In this document: positions 8,801-18,376 of the stretch, piece by piece
Layout of the letters: every line of letters begins with the position of its first letter
How positions within the stretch are numbered: position 1 is the first letter of the stretch
Notes under the pieces: generated by a model
What the model was told of the DNA's origin: nothing
The model's input: the letters and a program-made list of their open reading frames with translations, nothing else
Databases searched by the model: none
Translations under genes and position numbers: made by a program
Assembly (NCBI RefSeq): GCF_025351295.1
Contig: NZ_JANXWD010000010.1
Location: 17,853-81,852, forward strand
DNA: 64,000 nucleotides
Direction of reading: 5' to 3'
DNA from: Phenylobacterium sp.
Lineage (GTDB): Bacteria; Pseudomonadota; Alphaproteobacteria; Caulobacterales; Caulobacteraceae

Positions 8801-8838
8801 GATTGCGCGGATCGCCGAAGGGATTGTGCGGAACGCCG
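8801..8838 (+). promoter_or_regulatory. 17-base direct repeat in lysine-operon divergent promoter, candidate Lrp-type site
   Basis: GATTGCGCGGATCGCCG (8801-8817) and GATTGTGCGGAACGCCG (8822-8838) differ at two positions and are offset by 21 bases, two helical turns. The second copy abuts the ATG of the regulator gene. Lrp/AsnC proteins bind repeated sites on one face of DNA, so autoregulation is plausible but inferred. Confidence 0.4.
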
Positions 8839-9264
8839 ATGGACGACCTGGACGAGCACCTGCTGGCCAAACTCCGCGACAACGCCCGCGCGCCGGTGGC
8901 GGAGCTGGCCCGGGCGCTGGGCCTGTCGCGCACCACGGTGCAGAGCCGGCTGGCCAAGCTGGAACGCAACGGGACGATCGCCGGCTATGCCGTGAAGCTG
9001 GCCGGCGCCTATGAGGCCGGCCGCGTCCACGCGTTCATCATGCTGACCGTGGAGCCGAAGCAGGCCGGCGCGGTGACCGCGGCCCTGAAGCGGATGGCGG
9101 GCGTCCGTCGCCTGCAGTCGGTCAGCGGCCCCTTCGACATGATCGCCACGGTGGAAGCCGCCGGCGTCGCCGAGATGGACGCCACCATCGACGAGATCGG
9201 CGGCGTGAAGGGCGTGGAACGGACCAACTCCTCCATCGTGCTGTCGACCAAGTTCGACCGCTGA
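8839..9264 (+). CDS. Lrp/AsnC family transcriptional regulator
   Basis: This 141-residue protein has an N-terminal winged helix-turn-helix (LAKLRDNARAPVAELARALG, then SRTTVQSRLAKLERNG) and a C-terminal RAM ligand-binding domain with the SGPFDMIATVE and TNSSIVLST segments. It is transcribed divergently from the lysine 6-dehydrogenase/ALDH7 pair and probably controls it in response to lysine or a breakdown product. The ATG at 8839 is the only start that gives a full HTH; the RBS is weak. The effector is not visible in the sequence. Confidence 0.85.
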   Translation: MDDLDEHLLAKLRDNARAPVAELARALGLSRTTVQSRLAKLERNGTIAGYAVKLAGAYEAGRVHAFIMLTVEPKQAGAVTAALKRMAGVRRLQSVSGPFDMIATVEAAGVAEMDATIDEIGGVKGVERTNSSIVLSTKFDR

Positions 9265-9270
9265 CCTGAA

Positions 9271-9308
9271 CGCTCCTCCCCCGAAGTGCTCCCTTCGGAG
9301 CAGGAGCG
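9271..9308. terminator. hairpin downstream of Lrp-type gene
   Basis: CGCTCCT (9271-9277) pairs with AGGAGCG (9302-9308), and an inner CGAA/TTCG stem extends it. It begins six bases after the regulator stop codon. There is no T-tract, so intrinsic termination is uncertain. Confidence 0.4.
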
Positions 9309-9434
9309 ATGCGCGATCCCGGCGCGCGCCGCCCCCACAACCCGTTCATCCGTCTGTGAAATCTCGACCTTGGTTACCCGACCTAAACATAAGGCGTTCA
9401 GGACTGTCCGACGTTTGGGGATTCCGGTCGGACG

Positions 9435-11939
<2,505 letters not shown>

Positions 11940-11946
11940 GGGCGGC

Positions 11947-13425
11947 CTACGGCCGCGCCAGATAGATCGGATTCCCCAGCAGCCACAGCGCGCCGTCCGG
12001 ACCGCGCACGTCCACGCGCAGCCAGCCGCGCGCCAGGGCGGGGACGTCGAAGGTCCGCCGCTCGTCGCCCTGCAACGGTTCGGCTGACGCCAACCCGGCG
12101 GCTCCGGGCCCCGCGAACGCCAGCCGCCCGCCCGCGCCGCCGGCGACATGGACGCTCAGCCGCACCGGCGCTCCGGCCTTCAGACCGTCGCCCATCTCCG
12201 CCGTCTGCCCGCCGGCCTCGGCGCGGACCTCCAGCAGGCGGTCGCGGGTTCCCTGGACATCCACGAACACATGGCCCGCCCGGATCGCCGCCAGCACGGC
12301 GTCCTGCGACAGCGCTTCGGCGTGCACGACGGTGGTGGGGACCCCGACCCCCCTGGCCGGTGGCAGCCCGGCGTCGTGGTTGTCCGAGCCGCCCACCGCG
12401 GTGATGTGCAGCCCGGCGTTCAGCCGCGCTTCCCAGAACGGAATGCCGGACAGCGGCCCGGCGCCGATCGTCCCGTTGACCGCCTCGACGGCCGGGATAC
12501 GGGCGTAGTCCGTCGCCGCCGTCCAGCCGCAGCCCATGCAGGCTTCGCCCGACGGCAGGCCCGGGTGGTTGATGGAGACCAGGGCGTGGGCCGCTTCGGC
12601 CTGGTCAAGGATGTGGCCCAGCGTCGGCGCGCGCGGCCCGCCTAGCTGGAAGTCCAGCGGCGCGGTCATCCCCAGCACGCCCAGATGGCCCTGGAAGGTG
12701 GTGACCTCGCGGCCCGGGATCAGCAGCAGGTCGTCGTAGTACGGCTGCAGCTCCGCCAGGTCCTGGAAGTGGCTGGAGGTGTTGTGGTCGGTCACCGCCA
12801 CGAAATCGAGGCCGCGCGCGGCGGCCGCCTCCAGGGTGCGGAACAGCGGGCAGGGAACCTTCTGGCCGGTGTGCGAGGCGCAGGCCCCGTCCGAATGCTC
12901 GGTGTGCAGGTGCAGGTCGCCGCGATACCAGCCGGGGCCGGCCCTCAGCGGCGCCTCGGCGAAGCCATGGAAGACCGGGCTGTGGTCCAGGGCGATCGTC
13001 GCGGTGTAGGTGGCGCGGCCGTCCTTGCGCAGGTTGGGCACACCCAGGATCAGCGTCCACGTTCCCGCCGGCAGCGGCCCCGGCAGGTACGACGACGTCG
13101 CCCAGGTCTCGGTGAGCGTGAAGCGCGCTTTGTTCCCGCCGCTCCAGCCGCGGAACCGCTGCGGGTCCCGCACGCCGATGTCGATCACCGCTTTCTGGTC
13201 CTTGCCGGCGTAGTTGAAGGCGACGCTCACCGACGTCGTACCCGCCCGCACCCGGAACGGGACCTCGCGATAGGTCTGGTGATCGGCGCCGGTCATCACG
13301 CCGGTCAGCGTCAAGGTCTCGGCAAGACCGGGCGTGGCGGCGAGCAGCAGGACGAAGGTCAGCGCGGCGCCAGCGCGCCCTCCACCCCTTCGGGGTCCCC
13401 CTCCCCCGCGTTGCGGGTGAGGCAC
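11947..13425 (-). CDS. exported PHP-domain (CehA/McbA-type) metallohydrolase
   Basis: The protein has about 490 residues with a signal peptide (hydrophobic LTFVLLLAATPGLA core, cleavage near AET). An N-terminal beta-rich domain is followed by a PHP hydrolase domain. Metal ligands are visible in RGDLHLHTEHSDG (around residue 170), FVAVTDHN, SINHPG and GGSDNHD. CehA-like proteins are metal-dependent phosphoesterase-fold enzymes with varied hydrolytic roles; the substrate here is unknown. The start is uncertain. GTG 13425 gives an arginine-rich n-region encoded by a palindromic repeat, whereas CTG 13362 would begin right at the hydrophobic core. It ends 7 bases from the convergent sensor kinase gene. 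Confidence 0.75.
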   Translation of the reverse strand: MPHPQRGGGGPRRGGGRAGAALTFVLLLAATPGLAETLTLTGVMTGADHQTYREVPFRVRAGTTSVSVAFNYAGKDQKAVIDIGVRDPQRFRGWSGGNKARFTLTETWATSSYLPGPLPAGTWTLILGVPNLRKDGRATYTATIALDHSPVFHGFAEAPLRAGPGWYRGDLHLHTEHSDGACASHTGQKVPCPLFRTLEAAAARGLDFVAVTDHNTSSHFQDLAELQPYYDDLLLIPGREVTTFQGHLGVLGMTAPLDFQLGGPRAPTLGHILDQAEAAHALVSINHPGLPSGEACMGCGWTAATDYARIPAVEAVNGTIGAGPLSGIPFWEARLNAGLHITAVGGSDNHDAGLPPARGVGVPTTVVHAEALSQDAVLAAIRAGHVFVDVQGTRDRLLEVRAEAGGQTAEMGDGLKAGAPVRLSVHVAGGAGGRLAFAGPGAAGLASAEPLQGDERRTFDVPALARGWLRVDVRGPDGALWLLGNPIYLARP

Positions 13426-13475
13426 TATGGCGCCTCTGTTCCTCACCCGTGCCAACGGGGGAGGGGGGACCGCGA
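13384..13475. repeat. palindromic intergenic repeat upstream of PHP hydrolase
   Basis: GGGTCCCCCTCCCCCGCGTTG (about 13393-13413, read in part) and the inverted AACGGGGGAGGGGGGACC (about 13454-13471) form arms around a GGTGAGGCAC...CCTCACCC core. The probable start codon and n-region of the PHP protein fall inside it. Confidence 0.6.
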
Positions 13476-13508
13476 AGCTATGCAGGGGGCGCTGCCGCCG
13501 CACCGAGA

Positions 13509-14651
13509 TCAGGGCGCCTCGTTCGAGAAGATCACCGTGCCCGAGGCGGCGAACATGCCGCCCACGCCGTGGCAGACGCTGGTCCTGGCGCCCGGGACCT
13601 GGGCGGGGGCGATCCCGCGCAGCTGCCGCACGCTCTCCTGCAGGGCGTACATGCCGTACATGCCGGAGTGCATGTAGCTGAGGCCGCCGCCGTTGGTGTT
13701 GAGCGGCAGCTTGCCCCCTATCGCCGTGTTCCGCTCGCGGATGAACCCCGCCGCCTCGCCCGGCTTGCAGAAGCCCAGGTCCTCCAGGCCATACAGCGGC
13801 AGGTGGGCGAAGGCGTCGTAGATCATCAGGTGGTCGACGTCGGCGTGCGCCAGCCCCGACTCGTCGAACGCCTTCTTGCCGGAGACGCGGAACGCTTTCG
13901 ACGAGGTGAAGTCCGCCATCTGGCTGACCAGCGGCGTCTCGACGCTCTCGCCCGTGCCCAGCACATAGACCGGCTTCTGCGGGAAGTCCTTGGCCCGCTC
14001 CGCCGAGGTCAGGATCAGCGCCCCGCCGCCGTCGGTGACCAGGCAGCACATCAGCTTGGTGAACGGCCAGGCGATCATGTCGGCGCCCAGCACGTCGTCG
14101 ACGGTCAGCGGGTCCTTGAAGCTGGCGCGCGGGTTCTTGGCCGCCCACTCCCGCTGAATCACCGCCACCCACGCCAGGTCCTCGGCCGTCAGGCCATAGG
14201 TCTTCAGGTAGCGGAGCACGGGGATGGTGAACATGGTCGGCGGGCCGGCCACGCCATAGGGCATCTCGAACTGGCCCATCAGGCTGGAGGGCGCGCGGCC
14301 GAAGCCGCTGGAGCCCACCCGCGACCGGCCGCTCTCGCCGTGGGTGATCAGCACGGTGGTGCAGAGGCCTTCGTTGATCGCCGCCGCCGCGTGGCGCACG
14401 TGCAGCATGAACGAGCAGCCGCCCACCGACGTTCCGTCCGCGTAGGTCGGCGTGATGCCCATGTAGTGGGCCAGCTCCACCGGGCTGATCCCGGCGCAGG
14501 CGACGCCATCGATGTCGCTCGGCTTCAGCCCGGCGTCGGCCAGGGCGTTGAGCGCGGCGTCGGCGTGCAGGCCGATCACCGACACGTCCGGGATCTTGCC
14601 CATCTTGGTGGTCTCGGCGGCGCCGACGACGCCTACGGATTTCTGCTTCAA
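13509..14651 (-). CDS. thiolase-family protein (SCP2-thiolase/lipid-transfer-like)
   Basis: This 380-residue protein has the thiolase fold. The nucleophile-region segment SVGGCSF holds Cys79, a glycine-rich NTNGGGLSYMHSG replaces the usual GHP box, and CHGVGG lies near the C-terminus. This pattern is that of SCP2-type thiolase-like proteins, which act with a DUF35 partner on acyl-CoA or as retro-aldolases in sterol side-chain degradation. Start is TTG 14651, supported by GAAGGG 8 bases upstream; an internal ATG is possible. The DUF35 gene ends 4 bases upstream on the same strand, so the two are translationally close and probably form a complex. The substrate is unknown. Confidence 0.8.
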   Translation of the reverse strand: MKQKSVGVVGAAETTKMGKIPDVSVIGLHADAALNALADAGLKPSDIDGVACAGISPVELAHYMGITPTYADGTSVGGCSFMLHVRHAAAAINEGLCTTVLITHGESGRSRVGSSGFGRAPSSLMGQFEMPYGVAGPPTMFTIPVLRYLKTYGLTAEDLAWVAVIQREWAAKNPRASFKDPLTVDDVLGADMIAWPFTKLMCCLVTDGGGALILTSAERAKDFPQKPVYVLGTGESVETPLVSQMADFTSSKAFRVSGKKAFDESGLAHADVDHLMIYDAFAHLPLYGLEDLGFCKPGEAAGFIRERNTAIGGKLPLNTNGGGLSYMHSGMYGMYALQESVRQLRGIAPAQVPGARTSVCHGVGGMFAASGTVIFSNEAP

Positions 14652-14655
14652 GCGA

Positions 14656-15075
14656 CTAACCCTTCACCGGCGCGAACAGGGGCAGGGTGATGTCGTCGGT
14701 CTGCCTGGCGAACGAGACCTGCAGCGGCATGTCCAGCTGCAGCACCTCCGGCGTCTGCGGGCAGTCGACGATGTTGGTCATCATCTGCGGGCCCTCGGCC
14801 AGCTTCACCACCGCGATAGCGTAGGGCTCGGTCCCCATGTCCGGGCGCGGGCGCATGTTGATGACGTAGGACCACAGCACCCCCTTGCCGCTGGCCGGAT
14901 AGACCTCGACGTCGCGGCTGGCGCACTTCGGGCAGAAGGCCCGCGGCGGGAAATAGCTCTCGTGGCAGGCGGTGCAGCGTTGGAGGCGAAGCTCGCCCGC
15001 CTTGCAGCCGTCCCAGAAATGGCGGGTCTCTGGCGTGGGTTCAGGCAACATGCGTGGCGGCATTCGAAAATCCAT
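14656..15075 (-). CDS. DUF35 OB-fold / zinc-ribbon acyl-CoA-associated protein
   Basis: This protein of about 139 residues has an N-terminal rubredoxin-like zinc ribbon (Cys34, Cys37, Cys48, Cys51 in CTACHESYFPPRAFCPKC) followed by an OB-fold acyl-CoA-binding domain. DUF35 proteins form heteromeric complexes with thiolase-like partners, and here the thiolase gene lies immediately downstream. The start is uncertain: ATG 15075 sits directly against AAGGG, while ATG 15063 has the same AAGGG at 12 bases. Confidence 0.85.
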   Translation of the reverse strand: MDFRMPPRMLPEPTPETRHFWDGCKAGELRLQRCTACHESYFPPRAFCPKCASRDVEVYPASGKGVLWSYVINMRPRPDMGTEPYAIAVVKLAEGPQMMTNIVDCPQTPEVLQLDMPLQVSFARQTDDITLPLFAPVKG

Positions 15076-15088
15076 CCCTTAGAAAAAT

Positions 15089-15105
15089 CGGTCTGTTCTA
15101 GTCCG
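15089..15105. promoter_or_regulatory. imperfect palindrome upstream of DUF35-thiolase genes
   Basis: CGGTCTGTTCTAGTCCG is an imperfect inverted repeat (CGG-CT / AG-CCG) 14 bases upstream of the DUF35 start. A TetR-family regulator would be a typical binder in acyl-CoA loci. There is no direct evidence for the factor. Confidence 0.25.
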
Positions 15106-15167
15106 CTAGTGGCGGGCGGCGCAGCAAAGACGAGACCGCGGCGCTTGTCACCTGTAGTGATGCGCCG

Positions 15168-15623
15168 ATGATCGAAAGCCATGATCTGGAGCGGTTCATC
15201 AGGGCCCAGGACGCCGGCGTCGGCGCCGAGAGCGTCTATGATCGCGCGCTCACCGAACTGCGCGCCGGCCTCAAGCAATCCCACTGGATGTGGTTCGTCT
15301 TTCCGCAGTTCCAGGGCCTGGGCGAGAGCGAGATGTCCAAAACCTACGCCATCGCCAGCCTGGCCGAGGCCGCCGCCTACGTGGCCCACCCGGTGCTGGG
15401 GCCGCGCCTGCGCACCTGCCTCACCATCCTGAACGGGCTGCAGGACCGCACCGCCTTCCAGATCTTCGGGCGGCCCGACGACCGCAAGCTGCGCTCCAGC
15501 CTGACCCTCTTCGCCCACGCCACCGACGACAACACCGTCTTCATGCTGACCCTGGTGAAGTTCTTCCCCGGCGGCTTCGACAAGCGCACCCTGCGCGCCC
15601 TGGGCATCCAGGCGGCGACTTAA
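15168..15623 (+). CDS. DUF1810 family protein
   Basis: This 151-residue protein matches the DUF1810 pattern throughout: DLERFIRAQ near the N-terminus, then KQSHWMWFVFPQ, SKTYAI, HPVLGPRL and IFGRPDDRKLRSSLTLF. It is of typical length for the family and soluble. The biochemical role is not established. It is convergent with the next gene, and their stop codons share TTAA at 15620-15623. Confidence 0.85.
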   Translation: MIESHDLERFIRAQDAGVGAESVYDRALTELRAGLKQSHWMWFVFPQFQGLGESEMSKTYAIASLAEAAAYVAHPVLGPRLRTCLTILNGLQDRTAFQIFGRPDDRKLRSSLTLFAHATDDNTVFMLTLVKFFPGGFDKRTLRALGIQAAT

Positions 15624-16015
15624 CGTTTGTCCTTCGCGCGACCACGACCCTGCCGCCGCACCAGCGCGGCCACGGCCAGTCCCAGCAGGCCAGAGGCGAT
15701 CAGCAGCCCTGTGCGTTTGTGGCGCGGCCCTGTGTGGACGACAAACCGGTGGAACTGCGTCTCGTCCGCCCCCCACCACGAGGACGAGGGCTTGTGGAAG
15801 CCGTGCCGCGGCATGGCCTCCGCCGCCTCGCGCGCCAGGTCGGCCGCTTCCGACGCCGTCAGCCCGATCACCAGGCTCAGCACCTCCGGGCGCACCGCCT
15901 GCGGATCGTCGCTCAGCCGCCAGGTTTCGCGGGTCACGTTCACCACCCGCCCCAGCGCCGCCTTCCGCGAGATCACGGTGGTATGGGTCAGGAAGCGATT
16001 CAGCCGGTCGGACAT
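15620..16015 (-). CDS. hypothetical protein with C-terminal membrane anchor
   Basis: This 131-residue protein is not assigned to a family. The N-terminal 90 residues are soluble, with an Ala/Glu-rich helical stretch (TASEAADLAREAAEAMPR). A single transmembrane helix follows (TGLLIASGLLGLAVAALV) and then a basic tail, so it is probably tail-anchored with the bulk in the cytoplasm. The ATG at 16015 lacks a clear Shine-Dalgarno. Codon usage looks genuine, and the stop overlaps the convergent DUF1810 stop. Confidence 0.55.
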   Translation of the reverse strand: MSDRLNRFLTHTTVISRKAALGRVVNVTRETWRLSDDPQAVRPEVLSLVIGLTASEAADLAREAAEAMPRHGFHKPSSSWWGADETQFHRFVVHTGPRHKRTGLLIASGLLGLAVAALVRRQGRGRAKDKR

Positions 16016-16114
16016 GCGACAGGAAGCCCCAAAACGCGGATTTGATCCAGGACTCGCATCCGCCCTCTCGACCGGCCGGCGCGGCCTGCTACGCCTATGA
16101 CTTAAGCGCTTGGA

Positions 16115-16435
16115 ATGGACATGAAAGACTTCATCGATTTTCAGGGCGCCTCGCGCGCCCGCTATCGCTTCCGGATCTGGGCCGAGGGCGCCGCCCACCT
16201 GCCCGTGGCCGGCAACTACGTCTACGTCCGCGAGGAGCCCGAGGGCTTCAAGGTCCTGACCGTGGGCCAGACCAACGACCTCTCTAAGGCCCGCGGCGAA
16301 TGGACCAAGGCCACCCGCCGCGGCGCCACCCACGTCTTCACCCGCCTCAACGTCGCGCGCGCCGTGCGGATCGCCGAACACGAGGACATCGCCGGCCACT
16401 ACAAGACCGCCCACGTCAGCGAGGCCGTGGACTGA
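16115..16435 (+). CDS. small conserved hypothetical, possible GIY-YIG-like fold
   Basis: The gene encodes 106 residues. The segments GNYVYVREE and VLTVGQTNDLS, spaced about ten residues apart, and a later acidic helix (RIAEHEDI) resemble the GIY-YIG nuclease layout: a tyrosine-containing strand, then GxTxDL. The canonical second-motif residues are not clear, so catalytic activity is doubtful. ATG 16115 or 16121 could be the start. It stands alone between a convergent pair on its left and the ArsR gene on its right. Confidence 0.5.
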   Translation: MDMKDFIDFQGASRARYRFRIWAEGAAHLPVAGNYVYVREEPEGFKVLTVGQTNDLSKARGEWTKATRRGATHVFTRLNVARAVRIAEHEDIAGHYKTAHVSEAVD

Positions 16436-16503
16436 GGCGGTGCGCCGGACGCGTCCGGCCTGAGGCGATGGCCAACACGGCCGGCCGGCCGCTGGCGGCT
16501 CGA

Positions 16504-17199
16504 CTATCCCGCGGTCGCCGCGCGCAGCGGCTGGAACGTGCGCTCGAAGGCGTGCAGCCCCGGCGCGCTGAAGGCCACCAGCCGCGTGCCCTCCATCCGT
16601 CGCGCCCAGCCCAGGTCGTAGATCCTCTCCAGCAGGCCGACCCCGAAGACGCCGGCCAGGTGGCTGCGGCGCACGCTCCAGTCCAGGCAGGCCTTGCACA
16701 GCGGCCGCCGGCCACGGGCCTCGACGGCGACACCGAACGCGCGGGCGAAGGCGTGGCCGGCGGGGGTCAGCACCAGGGAGCCGGCCTCGTCGGCGATGCG
16801 GCCGGCGGCGATCAGGGCGTCCAGCATCGCCACCCCGGCGTCGCCCGCCAGGTGGTCGTAGCAGACCCGGGCGCGGCGCATGGCGGGGTCCCTGGGTCCC
16901 GTCCGGGTGCGCATATGACCGGTGCGCTCGGCCAGCAGGGCCAGCTGCTCCAGGGCCTCGGCGACGTCGTGGCTGGCCAGGGCGAAATAGTTGTGGCGGC
17001 CCTGGATGCGCCGGGTGATGAGCTCGCCCTGCTCCAGCCGGGCCAGGTGGGCGCTGCCGGTCTGCGGCGTCACCCCGGCCTCGCGGGCCAGTTCGCCGGC
17101 GGTCAGCGCCTGGCCGCCCATCAGCGCCGAGAGGATGTTGGCGCGGGCCGGGTCGCCCAGCAGGGCGGCGATGCGGGTGATGTCGGGGCCTAGCTTCAT
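16504..17199 (-). CDS. ArsR-family transcriptional regulator
   Basis: This 231-residue protein has an N-terminal ArsR-type winged HTH (LLGDPARANILSAL, then LAREAGVTPQTGSAHLARLEQ and a wing ending QGRHNYFAL). It has a longer C-terminal region with several cysteines (RRARVCYDHLAG, LCKACLDWSVR), a layout found in larger ArsR-like repressors that are not simple metal sensors. The start at 17199 is supported by GGGTGGGGG just upstream. It diverges from a NIPSNAP gene, with a dispersed repeat between them. Confidence 0.8.
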   Translation of the reverse strand: MKLGPDITRIAALLGDPARANILSALMGGQALTAGELAREAGVTPQTGSAHLARLEQGELITRRIQGRHNYFALASHDVAEALEQLALLAERTGHMRTRTGPRDPAMRRARVCYDHLAGDAGVAMLDALIAAGRIADEAGSLVLTPAGHAFARAFGVAVEARGRRPLCKACLDWSVRRSHLAGVFGVGLLERIYDLGWARRMEGTRLVAFSAPGLHAFERTFQPLRAATAG

Positions 17200-17210
17200 G
17201 GCCCCCACCC

Positions 17211-17326
17211 TAGAGCGCGTCAGGCGAAAGTGGATCCCGGTTTCGCCGCCCGACGCGCTCCAATTCAAAGAGTTAGAGCCTTTTTATCTGGTTCAAGTGA
17301 GTCCACTTGAACCAGATAGGCTCTAG
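17211..17326. repeat. dispersed dual-hairpin repeat, copy 1
   Basis: This element of about 116 bases has two tandem hairpins. One is built on AGAGCGCGTCAGGCG...CGACGCGCT. The other is built on TCTGGTTCAAGTG...CACTTGAACCAGA and bounded by TAGAGCC/GGCTCTA. A linker containing AATTCAAAGAGTT separates them. A second copy lies in opposite orientation at 47381-47495. It fills the divergent promoter region between the ArsR and NIPSNAP genes. Confidence 0.85.
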
Positions 17327-17413
17327 CGACTGGAGCGCGACGACGCTTCGGCCGCGAGCGAAACGTGCCGGCCGCCCCGCCGCTAGAACGAGCGCCCGGA
17401 CCCGGAGCCTCCC

Positions 17414-17719
17414 ATGACCGTCACCTGCTGCATCCGTTATGTCATCGACCCGTTCCAGCGCGACGCCTTCGAGGCCTATGCGCGAAACTGGCTGAGTATC
17501 ATCCCGGGCTGCGGAGGCGACCTGATCGGCTATTTCCTGCCGCACGAAGGGACCGACAACATCGCCCTGGCGCTGATCTCGTTTCCGAGCCTGGCGGCCT
17601 ACGAAGCCTATCGCGCACGCCTGAAGACCGACCCCGCCGGTCGCGCCAACTTCGCGCTGGCCCAGGCGGAGCGGTTCATCCTCAGCGAGGAGCGCACCTG
17701 GCTGACGCCGGTGGTCTAG
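17414..17719 (+). CDS. NIPSNAP family protein
   Basis: This 101-residue protein has the ferredoxin-like alpha/beta-barrel fold of NIPSNAP/DUF718-type proteins. It shows an [20 protein letters not shown] start, a central [12 protein letters not shown] strand and the [16 protein letters not shown] helix. Function in bacteria is unclear. It is divergent from an ArsR regulator that probably controls it. Its TAG overlaps the stop of the small convergent gene within CTAG at 17716-17719. Confidence 0.8.
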   Translation: MTVTCCIRYVIDPFQRDAFEAYARNWLSIIPGCGGDLIGYFLPHEGTDNIALALISFPSLAAYEAYRARLKTDPAGRANFALAQAERFILSEERTWLTPVV

Positions 17720-17883
17720 GAGCGCAGGGTGTTCTCGGCCCGCATCGCCGCGTGCGCGCGGCGCAGTTCCGCCGCCGCCGCCGTCATGTTAGCCTCGAAC
17801 TCGGCCAGTTGCCGGTCGTATGTGCCGTCCAGCAGCTTCTCGACGACAGGGTCCTCTTCGACCTTCCGCTTGGTCGCAGCCAT
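17716..17883 (-). CDS. small charged helical protein (55 residues), hypothetical
   Basis: The ORF runs from ATG 17883 to TAG 17716-17718 and encodes 55 residues beginning [18 protein letters not shown]. It is rich in Ala, Glu, Arg and Lys and predicted helical, with [17 protein letters not shown] near the end. GGTGGGA lies 7 bases upstream of the ATG. The stop shares CTAG with the convergent NIPSNAP gene, a spacing seen at four other gene pairs here, which supports it being real. No family is recognised. Confidence 0.55.
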   Translation of the reverse strand: MAATKRKVEEDPVVEKLLDGTYDRQLAEFEANMTAAAAELRRAHAAMRAENTLRS

Positions 17884-17992
17884 GTTGAAATCCCACCAGG
17901 TGTGTGGCGGACAGTGTGCGCCGGGCGCGGCTACGCTCCGATTAACGCGGGGGCGATTTCCTCCCCCGTTTCGCGGGAAAACAAGGGCGTTC

Positions 17993-18376
17993 TCACACCG
18001 GCGCGGTCGACAGCCTCCGGCGTTCGGTGGAGGCCACGAGTTCGGCCCAGATGGCGGCCTGGCGCGGGACGTCGCCGGCCGTCTCGGCCGCCGCCTGGGC
18101 GTGGATCAGGCCAGCTCGCAGGCGGTTGTTCTCCACCTGCAGGACGGAGAGGCGCAGGTCCTTGTCCTCGCCGGCCTCGTCCAGCAGGGCGCGGATCGCG
18201 CGGTTCTCATCGACCAGGACATGGGCCTGGCGGTCCCAGATCTCGCCGGCCACCAGCAGCAGCATGGCGGCCAGGCCCAGGTCGTTGGTGCGCTCGGCCG
18301 GGGCCACATCGGGCTGGGCGTTGCGGACCAGCAGGCCCGCGAGCTCCATCAGGACAGAGGGGACCTGCGGCGTCAT
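17993..18376 (-). CDS. conserved hypothetical protein in P450/phosphotransferase operon
   Basis: This 127-residue, mostly helical soluble protein has the segments LGLAAMLLLVAGEIWDR and LSVLQVENNRLR; the latter could form a short coiled coil. Its ATG overlaps the TGA of the phosphotransferase gene (ATGA at 18373-18376), so it is translationally coupled to it. I do not recognise a family; the coupling suggests a shared role with the phosphotransferase. Confidence 0.7.
   Translation of the reverse strand: MTPQVPSVLMELAGLLVRNAQPDVAPAERTNDLGLAAMLLLVAGEIWDRQAHVLVDENRAIRALLDEAGEDKDLRLSVLQVENNRLRAGLIHAQAAAETAGDVPRQAAIWAELVASTERRRLSTAPV

Noticed and set aside
13426..14172. Upstream extension of the PHP hydrolase frame into the thiolase gene, making a 741-residue fusion
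   Set aside because: The extension is an out-of-frame reading of the thiolase gene, and the hydrolase has its own signal peptide.
17281..17545. Reverse-strand frame over copy 1 of the dispersed repeat ending in the same WFKW...HLNQIKRL peptide
   Set aside because: The rest of the frame is antisense to the NIPSNAP gene with no start signal; only copy 2 gives a plausible small gene.
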